A DNA stretch of 64,000 bases from Zonotrichia leucophrys gambelii. Its lineage: Eukaryota > Chordata > Aves > Passeriformes > Passerellidae. Below are positions 38,521 to 51,800 of this stretch, piece by piece; the first letter of the stretch is position 1, and every line of letters starts with the position of its first letter. The notes under the pieces are model-generated. The model searched no databases and was not told where the DNA came from. It saw only the letters and a program-made list of their open reading frames with translations. The stretch covers positions 5,669,814 to 5,733,813 of the forward strand of contig NC_088193.1 in NCBI RefSeq assembly GCF_028769735.1, given 5' to 3'. A program made the position numbers and the translations under genes.

Positions 38521-39030
38521 AGCAAACTGAGCTTTTCCCCAATAAAACACATGAAATTTGCCAAATCATTACAACATAATGGGGGAATAAATTGCATTTG
38601 CTGGGGGAATAAATTGCATTTGCTGGGGGAAAATAAAATCCTAGGCAACCTGCTGAGAGCTGGGGGGTGACATCAGGCATCCCTGAGCTGACACAGCCCA
38701 GGAGCAGGAAAGGCTTTATCTCAGCACTGGCCCCAGCACAACAGGCAGAGAGAGGGCTCTGACTCAGGGAGGGTGTGCTGAGAGTTTTAGGAGGAGCACA
38801 CAGACAGGGTTGTTCAGGATGTGAGTGCTGTTCCAGTTTACATCAATCATTTTAACTCTATATTCCTGTCAGCCTGACAAAAGAACATCCTGATTCAAGC
38901 CCAAGGCAAACCAGCCGCCTTCAGTGAGCATCCCCAATTCCCCTGGGGCTCACAGGAACTGATTCACCAGGGCTCCTTCAGGTTGGGTTTCCTTTTTACC
39001 AGTAACCAATCCTGTAGCAGAACCAAATCA

Positions 39031-39089
39031 GAATAAACCTGTTGGGCTTATAAAGCCCAAATTACAATAAACCTCTTGGGCTTATAAAG
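39031..39089 (+). repeat. Two-copy short direct repeat
   Basis: AATAAACCTGTTGGGCTTAT at 39031 recurs at 39066 with one change, directly before the LTR-like element. Possibly part of an older insertion. Confidence 0.6.
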
Positions 39090-39090
39090 G

Positions 39091-39740
39091 TGTTGGCTTT
39101 GATGCCTTAGGATTTTAGCTTTTACATTTTTCATATGTTTCAGGGAGGATGCACGAGATGGAAAATGAGGCTTGAGGGCTTGGCTGTTGGTTAGAAAAGG
39201 TGCTTACCATCTCTTTCCCTTTGAGAAGCAAAGCCCACAAAGGCTCAGCAATGACACAATTCCCCCAAAAAGGTGGCAGTGAAGGTGTGAGAAAGAAGCA
39301 GAAGGGAAAGGAACAATTATGAAATTGTAATCCTGCAGTTCTTCAGTCTATAACTAAAGTCTCTATATTTTCCATCTATTTGCAATCCTGCAGATCTTTA
39401 GTGTAGAACTCCAAACCCCACACACAGTGCGAGCTGCTGCTTCCCCATTTGGGGCAGACACAACAATTCCTCTCCAGGCCTGGCAATCAAGGACACCTCA
39501 CTGCCTCAGGGCCCAGAGATGGAAACAGAAGGGAGTTGGGGGCAGCAAACTTGGGGTCAATGACTTCATTAGCTGAAGCTGGAATTGGCAGATTCACCCC
39601 CTAAATGCAAATGGACCAAACTTATAAAAGTGTGAAACCCGTGACCCATTGTCCATTTTTGTTTGGGTTTTGTCTGCCTGACATGTACCTGCAGACCATT
39701 CAATAAATAGAACTACTTTTTGTTCCCTTAATTTTGTCTC
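39091..39740 (+). mobile_element. LTR-like element (family F), forward copy
   Basis: About 650 bp from TGTTGGCTTTGATGCC to TTTTGTCTCT, with TTATAAAAGTGTG (TATA-like) and TTCAATAAATAG near its end. Together with 30012-30646 it forms a large inverted repeat with an 8.4-kb loop. It ends about 150 bp from the proposed ADAMTS15 polyadenylation site. Confidence 0.65.
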
Positions 39741-39889
39741 TGTTTTTAGGAAAGCCCAAAAAGGCGCCAGTTTTGTTCTTTAGGTGATGAGCTGACACTC
39801 TAAAGGGCTCAGGCTCACAATAACACAAAGAATGCCCCACAGCCACCAACAAAACAACCCTTGCAGGAGCGTGTCCCCGTGGGGATAAC

Positions 39890-42058
39890 TTTAAATACAG
39901 ATTTATTTCAGGTTTGCTACTGACGCACAAACAGCAGAGATCGATGTTCAGTATACATGGTATACACAAAGCAGCCAGAACCGTCGGCATCTCCGTCCTC
40001 CTGCTGCACCCTCAGCAGAAGAACCTCACACGAGCAATCCCTCCCCTCCTCAGCAACCAGGCTGACAATTTCTCGGTGGCTTAGAAAGCAGCTGTGGCAT
40101 GGCAGGACACCAAAGGGCAGCTCCTCGGAGCTCTGTCCCCAGAGGGAAGCGCAGCGGGCTCAGATATGCAGGAAAACCCCCAGAAAATGGGTGGCATGTT
40201 CATGGGAATGGAGACCTGGAAGGGATTTCCTAAGAACATTAACTCCCGTTCCCTGCTGTGCAGAGCAACCACAACATCTGCTCCTGGCTCTGTGGAGACC
40301 TAAAACATGATTGTGTTGAAAGAGGCATCAGATGGATCCTCTAGGAGGATCCCCAGGGAGGCTGAGCCCACAAATATTGTCACAAGGAGTTTGTGAGCAG
40401 CTGCAAAGGCCCAAGAAGGGAACTCTCGTGCCACCTGTCCCATTTCTTGTCATTCTCACCCTGACCACAGCTTCTGGAGCTGCCCAAGGGGCAACAGAGC
40501 TTCCTTGTTGGACCTCCAACAAGCATGGCAGGCTCCAAGCCTTATTTGCTGAGATGCCATCTTCTGCCTACCCAAAATCTGTGTCTCACCCCTAAAATAC
40601 CTTTCTGCTGATCCCAGTGACTGCACAGCTTGACCCAGAAGCTTTGGCTTGCTCACAGTCACAGCTCGTTGATTAAGAGGCACCTGCATCAGTGACAAAG
40701 CAAAAAATTCAATGGTGCCTTGATGATTTGATCTGAGCAAGAGGCCTCAATGATAAATGGGGTTCGGGAGAGGTAAAACAGCCTCTGACACAACAGGCAC
40801 GATGCTACAAAACTGTCAGAGGTGCAGAATAACCCCAGAGGCACAGAACAGGCCCAGAATCACTGGAAGGGGAAAATGGTTGTAGATGCTTTGCAGCAGC
40901 AAGAGGTGTGACAGTCCCTCATTCCCTGCATGCCTGAACCCCACTGAGCCCCTTTCTCCTCAGGAAAGCCAAAGACCCAAATTGATCTCCTCCATCAGCT
41001 CCAAAGGGATGCCAGGGAAGTGACCCCAGCTCTGACAGAGCTCAGGATATCTCAGGCAGGCTTTACACAGAGGAAAAATATCCCAGCCTGGTTAAAGGCT
41101 GGAGGCTATGGGATGTCTGGGCATGACATACTGGTCCCATTGAGCACCATTTCCAGAGCAAAGCAAAGTCTCAGTGGCTGGGGGGGCTGTGTCTGACCCT
41201 GTGGAATTACAGCACAACTGCTTGCTGCTTTTTTGGAATGACAGCTCAAACCTCAGGTCCACTGTGACGCCTTTAAGACCTGAAAAGCTTCAGGTGGACC
41301 AGGGTGTAAAGGAGCATCTGGATGTTCACACAGCCCCATCCCAAAGCACCATAGGAAACCTCAGGCTGGTGAGATCCCCTGGGAATAACACCAGCCCTGC
41401 TATGCAAGGTTTACATCCATCAGGAGGGGAGGAAGGAGGTTAAAAAAATACAGAGTTAAGCACCATAAAATTTACACTGGTCAGGTCATAAACACGAGGA
41501 GAGAATGAAAATAAAGCCACCACCTTCCAGCCTGGCCCAGGGATGCTGCTGGGACAACAAATTCCCCAGCAGCAAGCCCTGGAGGCATCAGTCCCAGTGC
41601 CTCATCGCACCGGTGGTCGTTGCATTGGTAAATCCTTTTGGTCCCGTTTAGCATGAGTGTTGGGGGAGTCCAGGGAGAAGGGAGGTAGGGTTGGTCCTGG
41701 GAAGGAGGGGGGAGGCTTCATCTGTGCAATTTAGGGGCATCTCCCTGCCTGTACTGCAGATCCATCACAGGCAGGGATGATCCTCCTCGCTTCCATCTGT
41801 CCCCCCAGTTCCCAGCCTCCACCGGTGGTTTCCGTGTCGTCCAGTGGCTTCGAGGTAGATGTTCATTCCCGCTCTGTCTCCAAGCGACCTGGCTGGTAAA
41901 AGCCCTCTCTCCCAGGTGCACGGGGCTGTCCCCACACCCAGGTCCCTTTTTGTTCCTGTTTTTTTCTTATTTTTCCCCCTTTTGCTATGTGCTATGGACA
42001 TCTCCCCCACTCCCAACCTCTGGCACTCGCCCTTCCTCGCAGGCACCCCTTGACCTGC
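39890..42058 (-). other. ADAMTS15: Probable ADAMTS15 3' UTR
   Basis: About 2.17 kb between the stop codon and the first good polyadenylation signal on the minus strand (AATAAA at 39902-39907). I see no transposon similarity in it; an LTR begins immediately beyond (39091-39740). The extent is inferred from this signal and the absence of an earlier one. RNA evidence would settle it. Confidence 0.5.
39902..39907 (-). terminator. Candidate polyadenylation signal of ADAMTS15
   Basis: AATAAA on the minus strand, the first canonical signal I found downstream of the stop codon. Cleavage would be expected about 10-30 bases lower, near 39880. Confidence 0.5.
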
Positions 42059-42839
42059 TCAGCACGGCCTCAAGGTGCAGAAATCCAGCTCCTGCGGCTT
42101 CCTCCGAAAATTGCAACTCTCCCGGGGCAGCAGGCGCCCGCTGGGCACCACGCACTTCAACGCCCGTCTCTTGAAACCCCGACCACAGCTCTTGGAGCAG
42201 GAAGACCAAGGTCCAGCTTCCCAGGCCGGGCAGGGCTCGCCGCAGAGCCGGACGTCGGCGGGGCGCTGCGCGGCGTCGCACTCGGCGGCCGGCTGGCCGT
42301 AGGAGTCGCGGCAGGCCACGGAGCGCTTCTGCAAGCCATCGCCACATGTGACAGAGCACGCCTCCCAGCCACCCACCGCCCACTTGTACGAGGGCCGCTT
42401 GTAGCTCGGCCTCCCGCCGTCCAGGCGGTTGGACAGGCTGAGCACGCTGTTGTTGAGGTCCAGCGGGGTCTTGCCCTCCTTCTTGTAGGAGGATTTATCC
42501 TCCTTGCTCTCCTTGGGGAGGTAGAAGGAGTAGCGCACGCGGGGAGGGGTCATCTTTCCCACAGAGAGCACCTCCAGGGTCAGGGGTTCCTGGATGGGTT
42601 TGAAGGCCTGGAGGCTCTCGACGGCGGTGCCGGTGCCGCTGTAGCGCAGGACGCTGCCCTTGACCATGAGGTCCCTCTCGACGGCCGAGACGATGAAGTG
42701 GCCGTTGAGCAGGTACTTGCCCTGCGCGTTCTTCAGCGCCAGGTAGTTGTCGTCGCTGACGAGGCCTTTGTAGCCCCGCTGGCGGATGTCGATGTTGGAG
42801 GCGCCCGCGGGGATCACCACCACAAAGTTGTAGCCGTGC
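42059..42839 (-). CDS. ADAMTS15: ADAMTS15 exon 8: spacer and two C-terminal TSP repeats, stop
   Basis: 781 nt including the stop. It begins [20 protein letters not shown] (spacer domain), passes through [10 protein letters not shown] and [17 protein letters not shown], which are characteristic of ADAMTS15, and ends with two TSP type 1 repeats and a final CTLRPC. The acceptor is CCTTTCAG|GCACGG. The linker before the second TSP repeat carries a small in-frame duplication ([10 protein letters not shown], about 813-822). Confidence 0.95.
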
Positions 42840-45800
42840 CTGAAAGGGAAGAGCAGGAAGGGCAGTGTAGCAGAATTGGCTAAGACCCCGTGAAGGGCTG
42901 AGACTTAACAGTAGGAATTGCTGAGTCATGATGAGACAGCAAAATAAGCTCCTGTCTTCCGCTGCTCGGACCCCAGCTTATCTCTGTAACCCATAGGTCA
43001 CTTTCCCCTAACCCCTGCTATTGGACAAGTTTGGATCCCTCTGTACCCTATAGAAAGGGGCTGTTGTAGCCCATTCAGGAGAAGAAGAGCCATTGCTGGA
43101 ACCCTTCACAGACCCCTCAATAAACCCATCGCTGTGGAACCACCAGGACCTCTCCTTCTCCTCTCTCTCATCTGCTTCTCCCCCTAGCCCTCCAGTGCCT
43201 TAGCAAGCAAAGAGCTGAAATCATAAGAGAGTTGATAATCACTAAAGAGCTGAAATCCACTTAGCTTGCTTAAGGTACCCACGGCTACGAGTGGCCTGGG
43301 TATTTGGACACTGTCTCCAAAAGGGATTGAGCTATCCGGATAGGACTGCCTTGCTCAGGGGCAAAGCCTGCTCTGCAGGCTGGGGCACAGGAGAGACTTT
43401 GGGGCAGGACATCAGCACAGAACACAATGCACAGACCATGCCTCAGATGCAGAAGATATGGATATGTGAAAAAAACCTGTCCAGAACCAGCAAAAAGTGA
43501 GAAAGCACCAACCTTTGCCCAAGATGCAGGAAAAAGAAAATGCTATGCAAATCAATGTTATTCCAAATATGATATAGATAGAAATCTTCTATTGTGAAAA
43601 ATGCTTCCCAGGAGGGAAGCCACCATGTAAAGATAAATGTATTAGTAATGATTCAATTACCCGAAATGTCTCTGAGGGGAGAACATTTGGGAAACGTCAA
43701 TCAGATCCTATCTGTGACATGGTGCATGGTGCATTACTTCAGCCCTGAGATCCTCCCACCCCTACTTTTGTCTTCTTCCTGTGAGGATCAGTTTGAATTT
43801 CCTCGCTGCATTGAGTTTTGCATAGGCTGATGTCACCCAGTTACAGGAAGATGCTTCAGCCCCTCTGGCTCAACAGCACTCCATCAGCAGAAGTCAACAG
43901 GACATTAAATGTGTCTTGCTGCTCCTTCAGAGCTGGGCCAGGTGTCTGTGCAGTGATGTGCACGAGCACCAGCAGATTTGGCTCAGGATGGATTTATCCC
44001 ATCACCATCTCCACAATCCTGCATCCCCCACACCAAAACAGAGAGCTGGGAGTTGGAGAAGCACACATGATAACCAAACACTCACATGGGTTTGGTGAAC
44101 AAGCCTGAGACCTTCTTGCAGCTCTTGTTGTCTCCTCCACAGACGCTGCATTTGTCAAACTTCTTCTTGGAGCCCAATTTCCCATCACAGCCTGCCTTGA
44201 TGCATTTGCCCTGGACACAGACCGAGGTGGAGTCCGGGGAGCAAGGGGTGCCATCCACAACCTAAACCAGGTGAGAAAAACAAGCTGCTGCATTTCCTTC
44301 TAATATCTCCCAAGGCCTCCCAGCTGTGCCCATCCCACCCCAATCCATCTGACAGGTCCTGAGGAGGTGCCAGCAGGCACCATGTCGCTCTTTGCTCATG
44401 TTCTGCTTTGCAGGCAGGATTTTGGGGTCTCTAAGAAGAGATAGATGGGACTACATCCCTTTTCTGCTCCCATCCACAGAATTTCCTGCCCTTTCCATTG
44501 CAGGGAACAAGCTGCACAGGGGACACTGCTAACACCATCCCGCTCAGTCCCATGTCTGGATGTCCGCCCTGCTCTGCCCGTTGCTTCCCCAGTACCCAAA
44601 CTATCATCCTCTACACCAGAACCACAGGAATACGCCAGAGGCACCTTTACAAGAGGTAAAAATGACATCTTCCAGAGGAAAACCCTCCATGGACCAGCTC
44701 CAGCCCCAAGCTGATTCATAACCACACTGGTGGCACCTCACCTAACACCATCCACCCACCAGACAAGGAAAATCTATTCATCTCCAGGGGCACTGGAGCC
44801 ATCCCACAGTCCAGGCACTGACCCTGGGGGTCTCTCACCAACCTTGGGTGCCAGCACATAGAAGTAGCCGGTGCCGTTGGCCCGGCAGATGAGCTTGCAC
44901 TTATCCCGGGGCGAGACACCGGAGTATTTGGGAACCCAGGAGACGGAGGCAGTCAGGCGGTTCGTGCTGTGGCTGTAGCCATTGAAAGCCTCGCACTGCT
45001 CCTCACGGAAGCTCTTCCCTGGCACTGGAAACAACAGAGAGGTGGTGTTGGGCACCAGCCTGCACCTCCAGCTTTGGTTTTCTGGGGTGGTTGCAGGCTG
45101 ATCCCCAGCCCTTACCTGCAGCAGTGCAGGGCTCCAGGTTGCAGGAGCGGTACTTGACGCGGATGCCCTCGCAGTAGGAGCCCCCGTTGGCCGGCACGGG
45201 GTCGCTGCACTCGCGCCTGGCCAGCTGCACCCCACCACCACAGCTGCGGGAGCACGGCCCGTACGGCGCCCACCTGGCCCAGCCGCCGTCCACCTGCAGG
45301 GAGGGACAGCCTGAGGGGCTGCACACCCACCATCCTTCATTCTTCACATCCATCACCCGCCATTCCTTCTCAAGGAAAACCTCCAACCACTGCACACCCA
45401 TCATCTCCACACTTGGAGCCATCCCTTCACGAGGAAAACCTCCAACTGCTGCACACTCATCATCCCCACACCTGGAGCCATCCCTTCACAAGGAAAACCT
45501 CCAATTGCTTCATACCCATCACCCCATCACCTCCACACTTGGAGTCATCCCTACACAAGGAAAACTTCCAACCCCTACACACCCACCATCCTTCATTCTT
45601 CACATCCATCACCCGCCATTCCTACTCAAGGAAAACCTCCAACCTCTGCACACCCATCACCCCCACACCTGGAGCCATCTCTTCTCAAGGAAAACCTCCA
45701 ACTGCCCACAAACAGAATCACAGAATAATGAGGTTGGAAGAGATCTCTAAGATCATCGAGTCCAACCTATGCCCTAACACCTCAACCAGACTATAGCCCC

Positions 45801-48800
45801 AAGTGCCATGTCCACCCTGTACTTGCTGAGTGGGGTATTTGGGGGTTCCCAGCAGAGGCACTCACCCTGTACTCACTGAGTGACCTGTTCTGGGTTCCCA
45901 GCATTGGCACTCACCCTGTACTTGCTGTGTGAGGTGTTTTTGCATTCCCAGAACACTCACTCACCCTGTACTTGCTGACGTTGTGCCTCTCCACGCAGGC
46001 TCCCTTGAGGCAGAAGCGCCCGTCGCCGCAGGCGGTGCCGTCGGCCCAGGGGAAGTGCCGGGTCTGGCACACGATCTGCCCGCGGGCCTTGCCCGTGCAC
46101 CACAGCTTGGCACAGTACTGCATGTAGGGGCAGGGCTTGGAGCCCACCCCGAAGGCCAGCTCGCACTGCTGGTTGAGGCTGTAGCTGGTGCCCGGCAGGT
46201 CCTCGGGCAGAGGGATGGGTTTGGCAGGCTGGTCCAGCAGACAGTCCCCTGCAGGAGTGGGAGAGGGTCTGTCAGCTCCTGGGGGCTGTAGGGACCAGGG
46301 TGGGGAGGGAAGGCACTGCTGCAGGGAGATGAGGGAGAGATCGGGCCAAAGCTAGCCCAGGGATGCCCTCAATCTTGGCTGTATCCCACATGCAGATACT
46401 TCCATCTCCTGGTGATGCCTTGGAGCTGTGCCAGCAGCCTGAGTGCAGATGTCACTGCTTGGGACACCCAGGAGGTCTGGACACTACAGAAATGCTGCCA
46501 ACCTCCCATTTCCTTCTAATTTGTTTACAGAGCCAACAGAGGAAGAGCTCTACAGCCAACCAACTTTTCCCAGTAAGGACTTGCAGGGCTGGACCCTGTT
46601 CCCAGGGGACAGGGACACGGGCAGGGGGTGAGGGGCACAGCAGGACTCACCATGGCCACTGTCCAGGAAGTCAGTGATGATGGCAGCGCTGCAGGCTGAC
46701 CAGGGGTTGGCACGGTCGATCTGGATGAGGGTCGGGGACATCATGTGGTTGGTCTTCAGCCGGCCAAAGACCTCCTCACAGGCCTTCACGTTGTCGTGGG
46801 GCATGTTGAACACGTGGCCTGGGCGTGGGATAAGAGAGGCAGCATGAATAACCCAGCACAGCACAAGAGCAGGAACCCCCCCAGCCTCTTTCAGCAGAGA
46901 CGGAGACATGGAGTGGGGCAGACCCACAAGGATTGCAGCTGTGGACAGCCCAGAAGAGCCAGCAAACATTCCAACCCTCTCCCAGATGTCTCATGCACAT
47001 GGAAAGCACAGGGAAAAGGAAGGGCAAGGGAAATTGTGAAGAGAAGGTGACAGGTGACTTCAGCAGCTGCACAGAGGTAGGTGTGCCCTCTGCCTGTTAT
47101 TTCAGGCCCCTGAATCCTGGAAACCCAGCCGTGGGAGCAACCATGAGAGCAAAGCTCCTTCAGCTCCCTCAGCAGCCCTTTCCCATCTGGCTCGGGGGAA
47201 AGGCAGAGTTTCCCTATCACCAGTGCTTTGTGGAGATAAACAAAACTCCACAACTTTTGTGGAAGTTGTAAAGCTGGTGTGTTTATTACAGCGCTGGATG
47301 CATGTAGGAATCGTTTTCTTAAAATGACATGGGTACCTCTGGGAACTTCAGGTCTCTTCTTATCTCCTTCTCAAATACATATGCACACAATTCACAATAA
47401 CTGAAATTCATACATATTCATTTTTACGAATTTTGCTTGACATTTGCTGCTAGTTCTTCTTTATCAGAAAGCATTTCTAGCTCAAGTTGTCTTGCTTTCA
47501 CAGCAGTCTCTGTCCCTCTCTATCACTCTCTGTCTCTTTCCCTTTTATCTGTCTTTCACTGAAGCAGTTTCTTTGAGCCTAAGCTTTTGCAGTCAGAAGC
47601 TACATACTTAAAGATGTACATTCTGCTTAAATCAAAATAGACTTCTACTGTAGAAAATTTCTACTCTGCCTCACCAGGTACCACCTGTTGTCTCATCATC
47701 CAGAGGCCAAACCCAGGGCAGTTCTGACCCCTGGGAGTGCTGCTGGGAGGAAGAGGAGGGCGGGAGCCTTACCCAGCTCGTGGGCGGTGGTGAAGGCCGA
47801 GGGCAGCCCGTCGTCCTCGATGACGGAGCAGCTGCGCTTGGGGTCACACATGGTGCCCACGTCTGCCATGCCCAGCGTGTCACAGGTGGTGGCACCACAC
47901 AGGTCCTGCCAGGCACACAGGGAAGGGGTTAGCACAGGGGACAGCACAGGTGTCACTGTTCTCCTTCCCCACCTCATCCCTGGCCCTCCACGGGGAGCTC
48001 CTGATGGGAGGAAAGCCCAAAGAGGTGGAAACCACACCTCAGTCCTGACCCAGCCCAGGCTGCAACCCTGTGTTTGCAACTTAACCCCAGCACCAGGGAT
48101 GTGTGTAGCATCCTGCCCTGCCTTCAGCAACAGCTTTTCCTACCTAAACAGCTCCTCTGGCCAGGGTGGAGCTGGTTTTGTCACAGATGAGCCAGTCTGG
48201 TTCCCTTGGTCTTAAGTGTGAGCTCAAGGACTAGACCCAGGTGGATGGATGGGAGCACATCTGGCCTGAAGGGCTGAGCCACTTCTCAATCTCATTCCTC
48301 AGCTTCTTCCAAGGAAAAAGAAAGCCCTGGACCAGGTCCTGAGGTTTCCAAGGCTAAAGAAAGTGCTCCTGCCTCTCTAAGACACTCTTCAGGCATCCTT
48401 CAAGGAGCAACCAAGCCCAGCTGATCAAAGGAGGAACCAGCCCAGGAATGGGACGCTGGGGTTGGAGCAGGATTGTGTGGGATGGAATGGGATGCTGGGG
48501 TTGGAACAGGATGGAATAAAGGGTGGGGTGGGATGGGATGGGATGGGATGGGATGGGATGGGATGGGATGGGATGGGATGGGATGGGATGGGATGGATGG
48601 GATGGGATGGGATGGGATGGGATGGGATGGAGGAATAAAGGGTGGGTGGGATGGGATGGGATGGATGGGATGGGAATGGGATGAGGTGGGATGGGGGAGT
48701 GGGACAGAATAGGATTGGGGTGTTGTAGGAACCAGCCCAGGCTTCCACCCCCACATTGAAGACAGCCACATCCTACATAGATGTTGCCATGAGAGAGGCT

Positions 48801-51800
48801 GGGAAGGGTCTCATCATGGGCAGATCTGCCCTTCCCCAGATGCTCATGCTAAAAAAATTCCATTTAAGACACACCAGTGCTGCATCCTGGCAGCAACCTT
48901 GTCCCAGGTGCTCCCTTCCCCTGCTGGGTGTGGTTTGGCTTTGGGAGGGCTGGAGCATCCTCCCCTCCCTGGGTGCTGCCCCAGGGCTGCCAGGGAGGCC
49001 ATGCAGCGGGCACGGAGCTGTTTTCCACATGAAAAGAAAAGTAAGGGACTCTCTGGGCGCTCCCATGCTATAAATAAGTGTGATTCATGCTCAGCACTCG
49101 CCCAGCCAAAGCGCCTGGGTTGCACAGAATCCTGCAGGAGCTGCTCTGCCAATATTTCCAGCAAGGTTTCCAAGCTGCAGGCATTCCCGCGCAGGCAGGT
49201 TCAGCCGTGGGTAAATCACAGCCCTGATGACTTCAGAGAGCCCCAGCCAGGCCTGAGATGGCTTTAACAGGAGACCTGGGGCCACAGCAGGACCGGCATC
49301 TCCAGAGAGGTGACGTGAAGAAACGTCTGGGTCTGCTCTGGTGGTGGAAAACCCCAGCACACAACTGAGCTCAGCGCTTTGCTCTGCAGTTTCCCTGCCC
49401 AGCTGGGGCCCTGCTGCATCCCTGATCCCAGGAGAAGAGGTGGCAGCCTCAGGATGCCCTGGCAGTGCCACCACAGGTTGGTTAACAGTGCTAGCAAGCC
49501 CAGGGGCAGAGTGCCAGTCCCCAAACACACCAAGACCCAGTGGCAGCACCACCCTGAGCCAAGCCAGGGGTGCAGCTTGCCCAGGAGTCCCTGCCAGCTC
49601 TGATTTTGAATGGTCTCCCTGCTGCTGAGGGGAGTTCCTCACCTGTCCCTAATCCAAAAGCATCTGGGCAGGGATAGTGGAGGGAGAAAGTGCAAAATGC
49701 TCAAGCCAGCACTGGGGGTTTGGGGCGAGGATGGGGCGTGGGGAGGAATGTCCCAGCCTCACAGCTCCCTGCTCAGGGCTCTCTGAAGAGCTCTCAGTGC
49801 TCTTTGAAGAGTTCTTTCCTCGCCAGCACAGCGAGCTCTGGCTCCCAGCCCAACACCTGCACTGACACACTGACCCACTTCTCGCTCTGAGCCTCGCTGG
49901 GATTCACCACCAGCAGCTCTCTGGGGGCTTTTCCCTCAGCACAGCCTCCTCAGGACAGCCTGGCTGTGCCAGGCAGCATCTCTGGGCTTTATGACAGGTC
50001 CTGGTCCCCCACCTGAGCACCTCCTTCAGCCTTGCCAGTGTTGAGGCGGCTCAGGAGGGGAGCATAGATAAATTGAAGAGGTTTAGGGTGGAAAGCACCG
50101 TGCAAGGAGCCAGCTCTGCCTTTGCTCTCTGTCACTGGTGTCACAGGTGCTGGCACACATACAGGGAGGACCCTTGGTCCCCCAAGGGCTGCAGGCAACC
50201 TGCTCAGACAGCCTGACCTTCCTGCATGGCATCTCCCAAGGCTTCTCATCATCCCTTGTGAGCTTCTCAAGACGTTCCACAGGTCAGTCAGGGGGATCTT
50301 TGAGCATTAATTCACCTACTCAGAGTCACAAGCACTCTCCCTGCCACAGAGGCTTCCTGTGTGCATCCAAAGCAACTCCAAAAAGCTGAGGCTTGAGCTG
50401 CCGTCTCCAAATTCCCCCAGGTGCTAGGCTGCAGCCAGATCTTCCTTCATGCAACTTCCCTTTGGTTTTACAGCAAAGCAAAGATGTGCAGAAAATGTTT
50501 ACTGGTGTGACATCCAGGAGGGGTGGGAAGGATGGACAAGCCATGGTGTGCAGGGATATTCCAGGAGGGCAGCTGAAGCTCTGCAGGACCCTCCAACAAG
50601 CAGTGGCTCAGGTAGGAAGGGAATCTGCACCCTCCAGCTGATCAGGACTGAGCTTCCCCAAGGCAAATCCATCATTCAGTGTTGGAAGGGAGCAAATCCA
50701 AGCAGTAAAAGAGAGCCCCATTCGTCAGCAGCTCATCATCACAGTGAAAACTGCCTATCAACCAGGCTGGAGGTGAAATTTAAGTCGGGGGCTTATGTAA
50801 CAGCTTTTTGGCAGGAAGATAAGCTTTGGGATGTCAGGGGACCACAGATGGATGCACTCAAGGAAGGCAGATGTCTCCCTGACCGTGTGCCTTTGCATTG
50901 AGCTTGCTTTGGGATTTCAGGAATGGATGGTTTAGCAATGTGTAAAAAATGCAGCCCAGACGTGATCCACATCTTTCGAATGGCTGGGACCGGCTCTGTC
51001 CCACGTGCAGCTCCAGTGACCTCACGGGGCTTCCACCAGAGGTGGAGCTGCCTGGTGTCAGCAGAGTCCTCCTCTGTGAGCTGCTCCAGCAGCCTGGCCT
51101 TCCATCCTGCCTGTGCTCCCCGAGGATTTACAGCTGGCCCGGGGTGGGGAGGACAAGAGGACACACAGGACAAGATCCTACACGTCCTGCACAGCTCAGT
51201 CCTGCTCCAGCCCAGGCGAGTGACAGCTGGACTGAGCTGGATGCTATATCCTTCCCACCCACCACAAGGGCTTGACCTGGAAAAAATATTTTGGGAATGG
51301 TCTCCCTGCTGCTGAGGGGAGTTCCTCACCTGTCCCTAATCCAAAAACATCTGGGCAGGGATAGTGGAAGGAGAAAATGCAAGGAGCCTTTTCTGCCAAA
51401 GCCGGCTGCAGCCAAGATAAGACGTGACTGACCCCTCCAAGCTGGGCTCATCCTCCTCCCATCCCATCAGGGATTTTGGGATGCAGGCACTGGACTGATG
51501 TCCACACTGAGACAGGACTACAGGGAGGGAGGAACAGTGGGGAGAGGCTGTGGGAGCTGTGGTGTCACCCAGCTTGTGGGGGTGGGAGGATGCAGAGCTC
51601 ATCCCACACGCCACATCACCACGGAGCGCTGCCAGAGGCAGCTCCAGGCCTCTCTCCCACCCCAGGGATGCAGCCAGCGCAGGGCACTGGGGGCAGAGGC
51701 TCTCTGCTCTCCCCCACTCGAGGGCTGGAGTGCTGGCTGATCTCTGGTGCTTCACTTCCAGCCCTGAACCGGCTCCATGCAGCGCAGCCAGTGCTGAGGA

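Noticed and set aside
41987..42883. 298-codon plus-strand ORF opposite ADAMTS15 exon 8
   Set aside because: It is antisense to a clearly conserved coding exon; GC-rich codons on the other strand leave it stop-free. No domain seen.
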